In this document: positions 16,869 to 25,306 of the stretch, piece by piece
Layout of the letters: every line of letters begins with the position of its first letter
Numbering within the stretch: position 1 is the stretch's first letter
Origin: Neomesorhizobium albiziae
GTDB lineage: Bacteria; Pseudomonadota; Alphaproteobacteria; Rhizobiales; Rhizobiaceae
Reading direction: 5' to 3'
NCBI RefSeq assembly: GCF_900114255.1
Contig: NZ_FOSL01000006.1
Span: forward strand, 124,001 to 188,000
Length of the DNA: 64,000 bases
Translations under genes and position numbers: made by a program
Notes under the pieces: model-generated
Databases searched by the model: none
Seen by the model: only the letters and a program-made list of their open reading frames with translations
What the model was told of the DNA's origin: nothing

Positions 16869-17567
16869 ATGCGAACACGTCTTGCCATCAGATTGCTTTC
16901 ATTGCTCGTGGCGCTGCCTCTGGCCGCGGCGCCGGCCTATGCCGCCGGAGGGGGTGGCGGCGGTGGGGGCGGAAACTCAGGCGGAAGTGGTGGCGGAAGT
17001 GCGGGTGGAGGTAGCGGAGGTGGGAGTGGAGGTAACAGCGGCGGTAGCGCGGGCAGCCGCGACAACAACGCTACAATCACCAAGTGCAAGCGTGGCCAGG
17101 CATGGAACATGCGCCGGAAAAGGTGCATGGCCCAGCAAAGTGGCATGCTGGATGACGAGAGCATCTACGAAGCCGGTCGGGAGTTGGCGGTGGCCAAGCG
17201 TTATGGTGAGGCGATTACCGTGCTCAGCCTGGCAACCGATAAGACCGATCCGCGCATCCTCAACTATCTCGGGTTTTCGCACCGCATGCAGGGCCGTGTG
17301 CTCGTCGGCCTCGGCTACTACCAGGAGGCGCTGATTCAGGATCCCGGTTATGTCCCGGCCCGCGAATACATGGGTGAAGCCTATCTGCAACTGGGCGACC
17401 TCGGCGCGGCGCGAGAGCAGCTCGGCGAGATCAGCCTTCGCTGTGGCACGACCTGCAGCGAATACAGCAGGTTGTCGGCCCAGATCGGGCTTTTCCTAAA
17501 GGGTGGCGGCTGGTCGCCGCCAGAGGCCGCCAGTGCGCTGGGCGCATCTCCGGAGGATGCGCTGTAA
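16869..17567 (+). CDS. Secreted TPR protein with glycine-rich N-terminal linker
   Basis: Protein of 232 residues. A signal peptide (RLLSLLVALPLAAAPAYA) is followed by a Gly/Ser/Asn low-complexity linker (about 26-62), a Cys-X(n)-Cys pair (CKRGQAWNMRRKRC), and two or three TPR-like helical repeats (about 95-205) with NYLGFSHRMQ and ALIQDPGYVPAREYMGEAY. Another Cys pair is present in RCGTTCSEY. GAGGAGG gives a strong start at ATG 16869. Its likely location is the periplasm, as a protein-binding adaptor. The neighbour at 17668 is a tandem paralogue lacking the Gly-rich linker. Confidence 0.8.
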   Translation: MRTRLAIRLLSLLVALPLAAAPAYAAGGGGGGGGGNSGGSGGGSAGGGSGGGSGGNSGGSAGSRDNNATITKCKRGQAWNMRRKRCMAQQSGMLDDESIYEAGRELAVAKRYGEAITVLSLATDKTDPRILNYLGFSHRMQGRVLVGLGYYQEALIQDPGYVPAREYMGEAYLQLGDLGAAREQLGEISLRCGTTCSEYSRLSAQIGLFLKGGGWSPPEAASALGASPEDAL

Positions 17568-17667
17568 CGCCGAAGTGATCGAGACCAAAGGCTGATAAAC
17601 TATCGTCGGGAAGAAACGTATCTGCAAAGCCGTTACAATAGCGGAGCGTTTTTCGAGGAGAATCTTG

Positions 17668-18192
17668 ATGCGAGCACGTTTGATTGTCAGTTTGGCGTCC
17701 ATGCTGGTTGCCGGACCTTTGCTGGTGGCGCCCGCCTTTTCTGCTGGTGGGGGAACGGCTCCAGCGCCAAGCTGCGCCAAGGGCAAGGTCTACGATACGA
17801 AATCCAAGAAATGCGTGCCGAGGACCAGTGCTGTCGATGACGACAGCATCTACGAGACTGGCCGTTCGCTTGCCATGGAAGGCCGCTACGGCGAAGCGAT
17901 CGACATTCTCAGCATGGCCAAGGACAAGACCGACCCGCGCATCCTCAACTATCTCGGCTACTCACACCGCAAGGAGGGCCGCGTGCTCGTTGGCCTCGGT
18001 TATTATCAGGAAGCCTTGCGGCAGGACCCGAACTACACGCTGGTGCGCGAATATATGGGCGAGGCGCAACTCCAGCTCGGCGATGTCACAGCCGCCAGGG
18101 AGCAGCTTGGCGAGATCGAAAAGCGTTGCGGCAAGGGCTGCAGCGAATACACCGAACTCGCAAGCCAGATCGACGCCTACGTGAAAGGTTGA
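17668..18192 (+). CDS. Secreted TPR protein, tandem paralogue
   Basis: Protein of 174 residues with a signal peptide (LIVSLASMLVAGPLLVAPAFSA), the same Cys pair as its upstream paralogue (CAKGKVYDTKSKKC), TPR-like repeats (NYLGYSHRKEGRVLVGLGYY, EYMGEAQLQLGD) and the RCGKGCSEY motif. It lacks the Gly-rich linker. ATG 17668 is preferred over the adjacent TTG because GAGGAGA then lies eight bases upstream. About 100 bp separate it from the first copy, so they may be expressed separately. Conserved Cys pairs suggest disulfides in the periplasm. Confidence 0.82.
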   Translation: MRARLIVSLASMLVAGPLLVAPAFSAGGGTAPAPSCAKGKVYDTKSKKCVPRTSAVDDDSIYETGRSLAMEGRYGEAIDILSMAKDKTDPRILNYLGYSHRKEGRVLVGLGYYQEALRQDPNYTLVREYMGEAQLQLGDVTAAREQLGEIEKRCGKGCSEYTELASQIDAYVKG

Positions 18193-18210
18193 TCTGTGGG
18201 CTTGAAATAA

Positions 18211-18242
18211 AGCCGGTGGCCGCAAGGCTGCCGGCTCTTTGT
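18211..18242. terminator. Terminator between convergent TPR and sugar dehydrogenase genes
   Basis: Arms AGCCGG and CCGGCT (18211-18236) are extended inward by GGCC-GCAA-GGCT-like pairing and followed by CTTTGTT. The weak T-run fits the plus-strand gene best. Confidence 0.6.
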
Positions 18243-19382
18243 TCAGTCGGCGCGCGAAAGCCTTACGATCGCACCGGGATCTTCATCGGTCAGCAGCCAG
18301 ACGGAGCCGTCCGGCGCGACGTTGACGTCGCGAATGCGGCCGAATTCGCCTTCCAGCAGACGCTCCTCGCTGCCGATCTTGCCGGAGGGGTCGCGGTCGA
18401 GGCGGACTAGCAACTGGAATTTCAGCGCGCCCACAAGCAAATCGCCTTTCCATTCCGGAAACATGTCGCCGTCGTAGACGGCCAGTCCGGATGGCGCGAT
18501 CGACGGGTCCCAGTAATAAAGCGGCTGCTCGAAGCCTGGCGCTCGCGTGCCAACGCCGAGCTTGGCGCCCGAATAGTCGACACCATAGGAAATCTCCGGC
18601 CAGCCGTAGTTCTTGCCGGCTTCGGGCCTGTTGATCTCGTCGCCGCCCTTGGCGCCGTGTTCAACGGTCAAAAGGCCGCCCACAATCGGGTCTAACGCTG
18701 CGCCTTGCGGGTTGCGATGGCCTTTCGACCAGATTTCCGGCAGGTGCTTCGAGCCATCGGGCGAGGGGTTGTCGGCGGGTATAGAACCGTCCGTGTTGAT
18801 GCGCAGGACGGCGCCTGCGTGATCCTGCATGTCCTGCGCGCGTTCGCCCTGTCCCCGGTCGCCGATGGTGAAGAACAGCGTGCCATCCCCGGCGAATACC
18901 AGGCGCGAGCCGAAATGGCGGCTGGTGCCGGATTTCCTCGCCATCGAGAAGATCACCTCTACGTTCTCCAGCCGTGGATTGCCGTCGCGGACGAGCTTCG
19001 CGCGCGCGACGGCAGTTCCGGAGCCACCTCGGCCCGGTTCCGAAAAACTGAAGAAGATCTGTTGTGACTGCTCGAAATCGGGCGCCGCGGCGATGTCGAG
19101 CAGCCCGCCCTGGCCGCTTGCCGCGACCTTGGGCACGCCCGCCAGCGGTTTAGAGAGCTTGCCGTCCGACAGCAGCCGTATGCGGCCGGCGCGTTCGGTC
19201 ACGATGACGTCGCCGCCCGGCAGGAAGTCAAGCCCCCACGGATTTTCGAGCTGGTCAGTCACGATTTCGGCTTCGACGCGGGCATCTTTGGTGTCGAAGA
19301 TCTCTCCAGCGACCACAGTCGGAGCGCCGGCGGCGACGGCGATCGTCGACAAAAAGGCGGAGCGAGCGAGATGAAGGGGCAT
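18243..19382 (-). CDS. PQQ-dependent aldose/glucose-sorbosone dehydrogenase, periplasmic
   Basis: Six-bladed beta-propeller of the glucose/sorbosone dehydrogenase family, 379 residues, with an N-terminal signal peptide ending near residue 26. Motifs seen include LENPWGLDFLPGGDVIVTERAG-type blade 1, GQGGLLDIAAAPDF, the SRHFGSRLVFA segment, GHRNPQGAALDP and EHGAKGGDEIN, which supply PQQ and Ca ligands in YliI/Asd-type soluble enzymes. It would oxidise aldoses in the periplasm using PQQ made elsewhere. It stands alone. Confidence 0.9.
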   Translation of the reverse strand: MPLHLARSAFLSTIAVAAGAPTVVAGEIFDTKDARVEAEIVTDQLENPWGLDFLPGGDVIVTERAGRIRLLSDGKLSKPLAGVPKVAASGQGGLLDIAAAPDFEQSQQIFFSFSEPGRGGSGTAVARAKLVRDGNPRLENVEVIFSMARKSGTSRHFGSRLVFAGDGTLFFTIGDRGQGERAQDMQDHAGAVLRINTDGSIPADNPSPDGSKHLPEIWSKGHRNPQGAALDPIVGGLLTVEHGAKGGDEINRPEAGKNYGWPEISYGVDYSGAKLGVGTRAPGFEQPLYYWDPSIAPSGLAVYDGDMFPEWKGDLLVGALKFQLLVRLDRDPSGKIGSEERLLEGEFGRIRDVNVAPDGSVWLLTDEDPGAIVRLSRAD

Positions 19383-19574
19383 TTTCGTCCTGTCGGGTCG
19401 TTTGCAAACCTGTGTTCAACCGCAAAGGAAACGAAAAGCTCCGGCAAATGAATGGCGCGGGCGATCACAAGCTGGTGAAATGTTGACCCGCGCAAGATTG
19501 TGACATGCCCTTGCGTCGGCAAAATTTGACGTGAAAATCGCGCGGGAATTGCTATATTCAGCGAAATTCAGGTG
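19383..19574 (+). promoter_or_regulatory. greA promoter region
   Basis: The gap between the divergent sugar dehydrogenase and greA contains TTGACG at 19526-19531 and a TATATT box near 19553, placing a likely start near 19560-19566. Spacing is longer than the sigma-70 consensus, so the exact -35 is uncertain. The arms TTCAGGTG (19567-19574) and CACCTGAA (19637-19644) could pair around the hairpin that follows. Confidence 0.4.
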
Positions 19575-19616
19575 AAACGGTTCTGTTAGCCGAGGCTGCC
19601 GGACCGTTTTCTTTTT
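19575..19616 (+). terminator. Terminator-like hairpin in the greA leader
   Basis: AAACGGTTC (19575-19583) pairs with GGACCGTTT (19601-19609), with an inner AGCC/GGCT stem, and is followed by TTTTCTTTTT. It sits about 65 bases before the greA start and downstream of the presumed promoter, so it could attenuate greA and release a short leader RNA, as the GraL leader does in E. coli. Confidence 0.6.
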
Positions 19617-19682
19617 GTGTCTCACCGGTGAATTTACACCTGAAAAGGACCGCAGGGAGTCTGCGGCAGGAAGGAAGATATC

Positions 19683-20156
19683 ATGAACAAGGTCCCGATG
19701 ACCGCAGGCGGTTTCCAGTCGCTCAAGGAAGAGCTGCGCTGGCGCCAGCAAGAAGAGCGTCCGCGCATCATCGAGGCCATTTCGGAAGCCCGCTCGCATG
19801 GCGATCTTTCCGAAAACGCCGAATATCATGCCGCCAAGGAGCAGCAGAGCCTTAACGAAGGCCGCGTCAACGAGCTTGAGGATCTGGTCGCCCGCGCCGA
19901 AGTGATCGACGTGTCGAAACTGACCGGTGAAAAGGTGAAGTTCGGCGCCACCGTCGTGGTGGTCGATGAGGACAGCGAAGAGGAGCGGACCTACCAGATT
20001 GTCGGCGATCAGGAAGCCGACGTGAAGTCTGGCCGCATTTCGATCTCTTCGCCGATCGCCCGTGCGCTGATCGGCAAGGAAGTTGGCGAGAGCATCGAGG
20101 TCAATGCACCGGGCGGTGCCCGCGGCTACGAAATCGTCCGGGTCCAGTTCATCTGA
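19683..20156 (+). CDS. greA: Transcription elongation factor GreA
   Basis: Full-length GreA, 157 residues. The N-terminal coiled coil carries the acidic tip region and the family signature segment [20 protein letters not shown] (residues about 33-52), and the C-terminal domain has the FKBP-like strand pattern ending [12 protein letters not shown]. GreA stimulates RNA cleavage in backtracked RNA polymerase. GGAAGGAAG precedes ATG 19683. It is followed after 22 bases by an LPS mannosyltransferase gene, the arrangement known in Sinorhizobium and Rhizobium. Confidence 0.97.
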   Translation: MNKVPMTAGGFQSLKEELRWRQQEERPRIIEAISEARSHGDLSENAEYHAAKEQQSLNEGRVNELEDLVARAEVIDVSKLTGEKVKFGATVVVVDEDSEEERTYQIVGDQEADVKSGRISISSPIARALIGKEVGESIEVNAPGGARGYEIVRVQFI

Positions 20157-20178
20157 GAGGGATCGGCGACCCCGCCCC

Positions 20179-21267
20179 ATGAGCACGACGGAAAACAGGG
20201 CAGCGGCCGGCCCGGCCGTTGCCGATGTCGGCGCGGTTGAGGTGATCGCGCCGAACTTCAAGCGACGGCTGTCGGGCGTCACTACAACAATCATCCATCT
20301 GGTGCCGGTGCAGATGCGAACTCTCGGCATCGCGACCGTCGGGCCGGGCCTGCCGGATACGCTGCCGAAGCTTCGCTTCGGCCAGCTTTTCGGCCTGCTG
20401 AAACGGCCGAAGAAGCGGCCGTTCCGCATCTGGCATGCCCGCCGCAACCCGGAAATGCTGGCCGGCATCGTGTTGCGCGATGTTTTCCGCGCGCCGGTAA
20501 AGCTGCTTTTCACTTCCGCCGCGCAGCGCGATCACAAGCCCTACACCAAGTGGCTGATCCGTAGGATGGACGCGGTGATCGCCACCAGCGGCCGTTCCGG
20601 CAGTTTTCTCACAGTGCCGCACACGGTGGTCATGCACGGCATCGACCTCGGGCAATTCCGCCCCCCCGCCATTCCGGACGATGATTTCGCCGCGACAGGC
20701 CTGCCCGGCCGCTATGCCGTGGGCTGTTTCGGGCGCGTTCGCCACCAGAAGGGTACCGACCTCTTCGTCGAGGCAATGATTGCGCTGTTGCCGCAGTTCC
20801 CCGACTGGACGGCGGTGATCACCGGGCGTGTGACGCCGGAACATAGGGGGTTCGCGGACGAGCTGAAAAAGAAGGTCGATGCAGCCGGCCTGTCGGAACG
20901 GATCGTGTTTTTGGGCGAAGTGCCGGACGTGAAGGTCTGGTATCGCCGCGTTTCGCTTTATGTGGCGCCGTCCCGCAACGAGGGGTTCGGGCTTACCCCG
21001 CTGGAGGCGATGGCATCCCGGACACCCGTGGTGGCGAGCGACGCCGGCGCCTATGCCGAACTGATCGTCCCGGGAAAGACCGGAGCCGTGGTTCCTGCCG
21101 GCGACGGCAATGCGCTGCGTGAAGCGATCAGGCCATATCTCGCAGATCCCGCGCTTGCCCGCAGGCATGGCGAAGCAGGCCTTGCCGATGTCATCGAGCG
21201 ATTTCCGCTGGAACGGGAGGCGAACGCCATCGCCGAGGTCTACGAGCGGATGTGGGCGCGCGGCTGA
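20179..21267 (+). CDS. lpcC: Lipopolysaccharide core mannosyltransferase (LpcC/LpsB type, GT4)
   Basis: GT4-family glycosyltransferase of 362 residues. The C-terminal GT-B domain has CFGRVRHQKGTDLFVEA, the acceptor/donor motif YVAPSRNEGFGLTPLEAMA with the EX7E glutamates, and VVASDAGAYAELI. Homologues LpcC (R. leguminosarum) and LpsB (S. meliloti) add mannose to the Kdo of the LPS inner core at the cytoplasmic face, and LpsB also lies next to greA. ATG 20179 is the family-like start; upstream frame overlapping greA is not supported. Confidence 0.88.
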   Translation: MSTTENRAAAGPAVADVGAVEVIAPNFKRRLSGVTTTIIHLVPVQMRTLGIATVGPGLPDTLPKLRFGQLFGLLKRPKKRPFRIWHARRNPEMLAGIVLRDVFRAPVKLLFTSAAQRDHKPYTKWLIRRMDAVIATSGRSGSFLTVPHTVVMHGIDLGQFRPPAIPDDDFAATGLPGRYAVGCFGRVRHQKGTDLFVEAMIALLPQFPDWTAVITGRVTPEHRGFADELKKKVDAAGLSERIVFLGEVPDVKVWYRRVSLYVAPSRNEGFGLTPLEAMASRTPVVASDAGAYAELIVPGKTGAVVPAGDGNALREAIRPYLADPALARRHGEAGLADVIERFPLEREANAIAEVYERMWARG

Positions 21268-21269
21268 GC

Positions 21270-22067
21270 TTATTCCGGCGGCGCCTTGTCACCCAGTGAG
21301 AGCCGGTAGAGCTTTGCTTCCACCAGGAAGGCATATTGCGCGAACATCATCGCGTAGATGAAACCCGGCACCCCACACAGGAAGTTGCGGTGCCCGACGT
21401 AACTCTTCAGGAACCAGCCAATAGGCTTGAAAAACAGCTTCAGCGGAGTCGTGCGGCGACCACGCGCGAATTGCTCGCGTGCCTTCAAATCCGCGTAAGC
21501 GCTTGTCTTCGCAGTGTCTTCCTTCATCGACATGTTGCGAAAATGCAGGATCGCGCCTTTCGGAAGCGTATGGACCGGTCCCTGTCCGATCAGCGACTCA
21601 TGGATCAGGGCGCTTTCGTCGAAACGGGCGGTTCCCTTGCGGACCAATCTGAGAAACGCCTTGGCATGCACGATCGCAGGCTGGTAGCCGTAGCCCGGCA
21701 GGTAGTCACGGCGAAGGATTGCGTAGGAAGAGAGCTTCGCGTCGTCCAGCGGCATGGCCGAAAGGTATGCCTTCGCCGCCGGGTCAAGCCGCTCGTCGGA
21801 GTCCATGCTGAGGCACCAGGGCTCGCGGCATTGTTCGAGCGCGAACTGTTTCTGCCTGGCAAAGCCCGGCCACGCGTTGGAAATCAGGCGAATCGGGTAG
21901 CCTTGCGCGGCGTAGGCCTCGATCAGGGCAAGCGTGCCATCGGTCGACCCTGAATCGACGATCACGATCTCGCGGCAGAAGTCGAGGCTTTCGATGCACT
22001 CACCGAGCACCGCGACTTCGTCCTTGCAGATGATGAAGGCCGAGATCGGCCTGTGGAACCGGCTCAT
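21270..22067 (-). CDS. Family 2 glycosyltransferase, probable LPS core enzyme (WaaE/KdtX-like)
   Basis: GT-A fold, 265 residues. The N-terminus SAFIICKDEVAVLGECIESL and the DXD-type region CLSMDSDERLDP are clear, as is VDSGSTDGTLALIEAYA. The C-terminal part has aromatic and basic amphipathic helices typical of membrane-associated core glycosyltransferases. It is convergent with the mannosyltransferase gene (3-base gap) in the place where S. meliloti has its lps core cluster, so a role in LPS core assembly is inferred. Donor and acceptor sugars are unknown. Confidence 0.85.
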   Translation of the reverse strand: MSRFHRPISAFIICKDEVAVLGECIESLDFCREIVIVDSGSTDGTLALIEAYAAQGYPIRLISNAWPGFARQKQFALEQCREPWCLSMDSDERLDPAAKAYLSAMPLDDAKLSSYAILRRDYLPGYGYQPAIVHAKAFLRLVRKGTARFDESALIHESLIGQGPVHTLPKGAILHFRNMSMKEDTAKTSAYADLKAREQFARGRRTTPLKLFFKPIGWFLKSYVGHRNFLCGVPGFIYAMMFAQYAFLVEAKLYRLSLGDKAPPE

Positions 22068-22076
22068 CGAAGGCCT

Positions 22077-22559
22077 CTACGCCGGATCGTCGATGGCGAC
22101 CAGCCCTTCGTCCTTGATCTGGCGTATGGTCAACGCGGTGCGCACCGTATCGACATTCGGCGTTGAGGTAAGCTCCTCGATGACGAAACTCTGGAAGGTG
22201 CCGAGGTCGCTTGCCACGCAATGCAGCAGGAAATCGGACTCGCCCGAAACCATCCATGCGCGGCGCACCATCGGCCAGTTGCGGGTGCGGTCGGAAAACG
22301 CCTTCAGTTCGACTTCGGACTGATGGTGCAGGCCGATGAGGCAGAAGGCGACCACGTCGAACCCGAGGGACTTGCTGTTCAGAAGCGCCCGGTAGCCGCG
22401 AATGATGCCGGCGTCTTCCAGCCGCTTGACGCGGCGCAGGCACGGCGGTGCCGAAATGCCCACCCGCTTTGACAGTTCGACGTTGGTCATGCGGCCGTCG
22501 TCCTGCAACTCCCTCAAGATCTTCCAATCGATGGAATCGAGGTCTGCTTTCAGGGGCAT
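22077..22559 (-). CDS. Lrp/AsnC-family transcriptional regulator
   Basis: Protein of 160 residues with an N-terminal helix-turn-helix (LDSIDWKILRELQDDGRMTNVELSKRVGIS) and a C-terminal RAM ligand-binding domain (GFDVVAFCLIGLHHQSEVEL, FLLHCVASDLGTFQSFV). ATG 22559, with GGAG about eight bases upstream, gives the family N-terminus. It is divergent from trxB, matching the lrp-trxB-lsrB order recalled from Sinorhizobium. It ends 9 bases before the start of the GT2 gene on the same strand, so the two may be co-transcribed. Confidence 0.92.
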   Translation of the reverse strand: MPLKADLDSIDWKILRELQDDGRMTNVELSKRVGISAPPCLRRVKRLEDAGIIRGYRALLNSKSLGFDVVAFCLIGLHHQSEVELKAFSDRTRNWPMVRRAWMVSGESDFLLHCVASDLGTFQSFVIEELTSTPNVDTVRTALTIRQIKDEGLVAIDDPA

Positions 22560-22739
22560 TAAATTCACTCCGATGGTACCAGGCGCAAGAATCTGTCGTC
22601 TGCGTGAAATTAAACTATCGGAAGATGCGTACCCGGCCAAGTTCCGCCGTTTTCTGGAAAGAGATTTCCGCAAGCAAGGCAGCGAACGGTCCGGAATGGT
22701 GCAGCTTTCCGGGGACGAACAATTCGTCGCCTTGCATGA

Positions 22740-23801
<1,062 letters not shown>

Positions 23802-23826
23802 GCCGCCGGTAGACTGAGGGGTCGGC

Positions 23827-24723
23827 ATGTCGCTGGATTGGGACAAGTTACGCGTGTTTCACGCCGCGGCGGAGGCTGGGTCGTTCACCCATGCCGCCGA
23901 GACGTTGCGGCTGTCGCAATCAGCGATCTCCCGGCAGGTCAGTGCGCTGGAGAACGATGTCGGTGTGCCGCTGTTCCACAGGCATGCGCGCGGCCTTGTG
24001 CTGACCGAGCAGGGCGAGATCCTCTACCGCACCGCCCACGACGTTTTGATGAAGCTGGAGAATGTGCGCTCGCGGCTGACCGAGGCCAAGGATCGCCCCT
24101 CCGGCGTGCTGCGGGTCACCACCACGGTCGGCCTCGGCACCGGTTGGCTGACCGACCGCGTGCAGGAATTCACCGACCTCTATCCGGATATCCAGCTCCA
24201 GCTGGTGTTTGCCAACGAAGAGCTCGACCTGACGATGCGCCAGGCCGACTGCGCCATACGCTTGCGTCAGCCGCAGCAGCCGGACTTGATCCAGCGCCGG
24301 CTATTCACGGTGCATCTGCATCTGTTCGCCGCGCCGTCCTATCTCGAGCGTTATGGCCGACCGGCCACAACCAAGGACCTCGACAAGCATCGCATCGTGA
24401 CGTTCGGCGAGCCGGTGCCGGGCTTCCTGCGTGAGCTCAACTCGCTGGAGACGCTCGGCCGCCCGGAAGGCGACCGCCGCATGGCGACGGTGCAGATCAA
24501 CGACCTGATGTCGGTGCGCCGCGTGGTCAAGCGGGGTGTCGGCATCGCAATGCTGCCGGACTACATGGCCGACAAGGATTCAGGCTTGGTGCAAATCCTG
24601 CCGGAGATCGAGGTGCCCTCCTTCGATACGTTCTTCTGTTACCCGGAAGCGATGAAAAATCAGGCAAAGCTCAAGGCCTTCCGCGACTTCGTATTCTCGA
24701 AGGCGCGCAGCTGGTCGTTCTGA
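23827..24723 (+). CDS. lsrB: LysR-family regulator, LsrB/VtlR type
   Basis: LysR-type regulator of 298 residues: N-terminal winged HTH (HAAAEAGSFTHAAETLRLSQ, AISRQVSALENDVG) and periplasmic-binding-like effector domain. Its place directly after trxB is that of LsrB in S. meliloti and VtlR in Brucella and Agrobacterium, which control LPS, oxidative stress and symbiosis or virulence genes and activate an AbcR small RNA encoded nearby. A perfect palindrome and a probable AbcR-type RNA lie directly downstream here, supporting the assignment. Confidence 0.85.
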   Translation: MSLDWDKLRVFHAAAEAGSFTHAAETLRLSQSAISRQVSALENDVGVPLFHRHARGLVLTEQGEILYRTAHDVLMKLENVRSRLTEAKDRPSGVLRVTTTVGLGTGWLTDRVQEFTDLYPDIQLQLVFANEELDLTMRQADCAIRLRQPQQPDLIQRRLFTVHLHLFAAPSYLERYGRPATTKDLDKHRIVTFGEPVPGFLRELNSLETLGRPEGDRRMATVQINDLMSVRRVVKRGVGIAMLPDYMADKDSGLVQILPEIEVPSFDTFFCYPEAMKNQAKLKAFRDFVFSKARSWSF

Positions 24724-24770
24724 CGGCTAACTGCCTAATTTTTCTACGTAAATTGCTGAAAATGAATACT

Positions 24771-24786
24771 CATGCAAAAATGCATG
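24771..24786. promoter_or_regulatory. Palindrome upstream of the AbcR-type sRNA, candidate LsrB site
   Basis: CATGCA-AAAA-TGCATG is a perfect 6-bp inverted repeat with the T-N11-A character of LysR sites. It sits about 36-50 bases upstream of the sRNA promoter and downstream of the lsrB stop. Confidence 0.5.
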
Positions 24787-24842
24787 GGTGGAATGCAAGG
24801 AGGAAGCTTGTTTTTTGGGCAGGAGACGCCCATATCACAATC

Positions 24843-24958
24843 ATCTCCCGGGCGCGTTCCTCCTCCCATTAGCTCCCGGTGAGTGTTCCCCTCTGGAGGT
24901 TTCGCCTTAACAGGCACTTCCAATCAACTCAGCCGGATCGTTTCGATCCGGCTTTTTT
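24843..24958 (+). ncRNA. abcR: AbcR-type trans-acting small RNA
   Basis: A CTTGTT box (24807) and CATATC box (24831) with 18-base spacing predict a start near 24843. The transcript would contain two unpaired CU-rich anti-Shine-Dalgarno stretches (TTCCTCCTCCC near 24857 and GTTCCCCTCTGG near 24884). It ends in a strong terminator, AGCCGGATCG-TTT-CGATCCGGCT plus T-run (24931-24957). The length of about 115 nt, the motifs and the position next to an lsrB/vtlR gene match AbcR1/AbcR2 RNAs, which repress ABC-transporter mRNAs with Hfq. Only one copy is seen here, whereas several relatives have two in tandem. Confidence 0.75.
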
Positions 24959-25256
24959 GTTGCCCGATTGGCGTGCAGACGTAACGGTTTCGTTGCAGCC
25001 AGCGACCCGGCGGCGACGTTCGCCAAAACCCGTGCATGCCTTGACGTAACGGTCACATGTAACCCTGGGTAACCTTATGGCTGGCAAATCCACCCGCTAA
25101 ACATGACGCTAGGACGCGACGTTATCCGTTCGGGAGATGGGGGCATCACTCGAAGGATGGTCTCGGCAGCCGTTGCGTCCCGCTCTTTCGACCGCCTGAG
25201 ACCAGGCGGCACACCGCGGCGGACCTGCCGTACCGCCTCCCGCGGTTACGGTCCGC
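24959..25256. other. Gene-free stretch with possible structured RNA
   Basis: No coding frame is convincing. GACGTAACGGT occurs twice (about 24978 and 25043). From about 25085 to 25256 the sequence is GC-rich with several self-complementary runs and ends in a strong terminator, so an unannotated plus-strand RNA is possible but not shown. Confidence 0.3.
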
Positions 25257-25291
25257 AAAAAACGGCGTCCGGGGACCGGACGCCGTTTTTT
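25257..25291. terminator. Strong bidirectional terminator
   Basis: Perfect stem AACGGCGTCCGG / CCGGACGCCGTT with a GGA-type loop, flanked by six A on one side and six T on the other. It serves the EF-G-like gene on the minus strand and any plus-strand transcript from the preceding region. Confidence 0.85.
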
Positions 25292-25306
25292 ATTCCGGGC
25301 AGGTTC

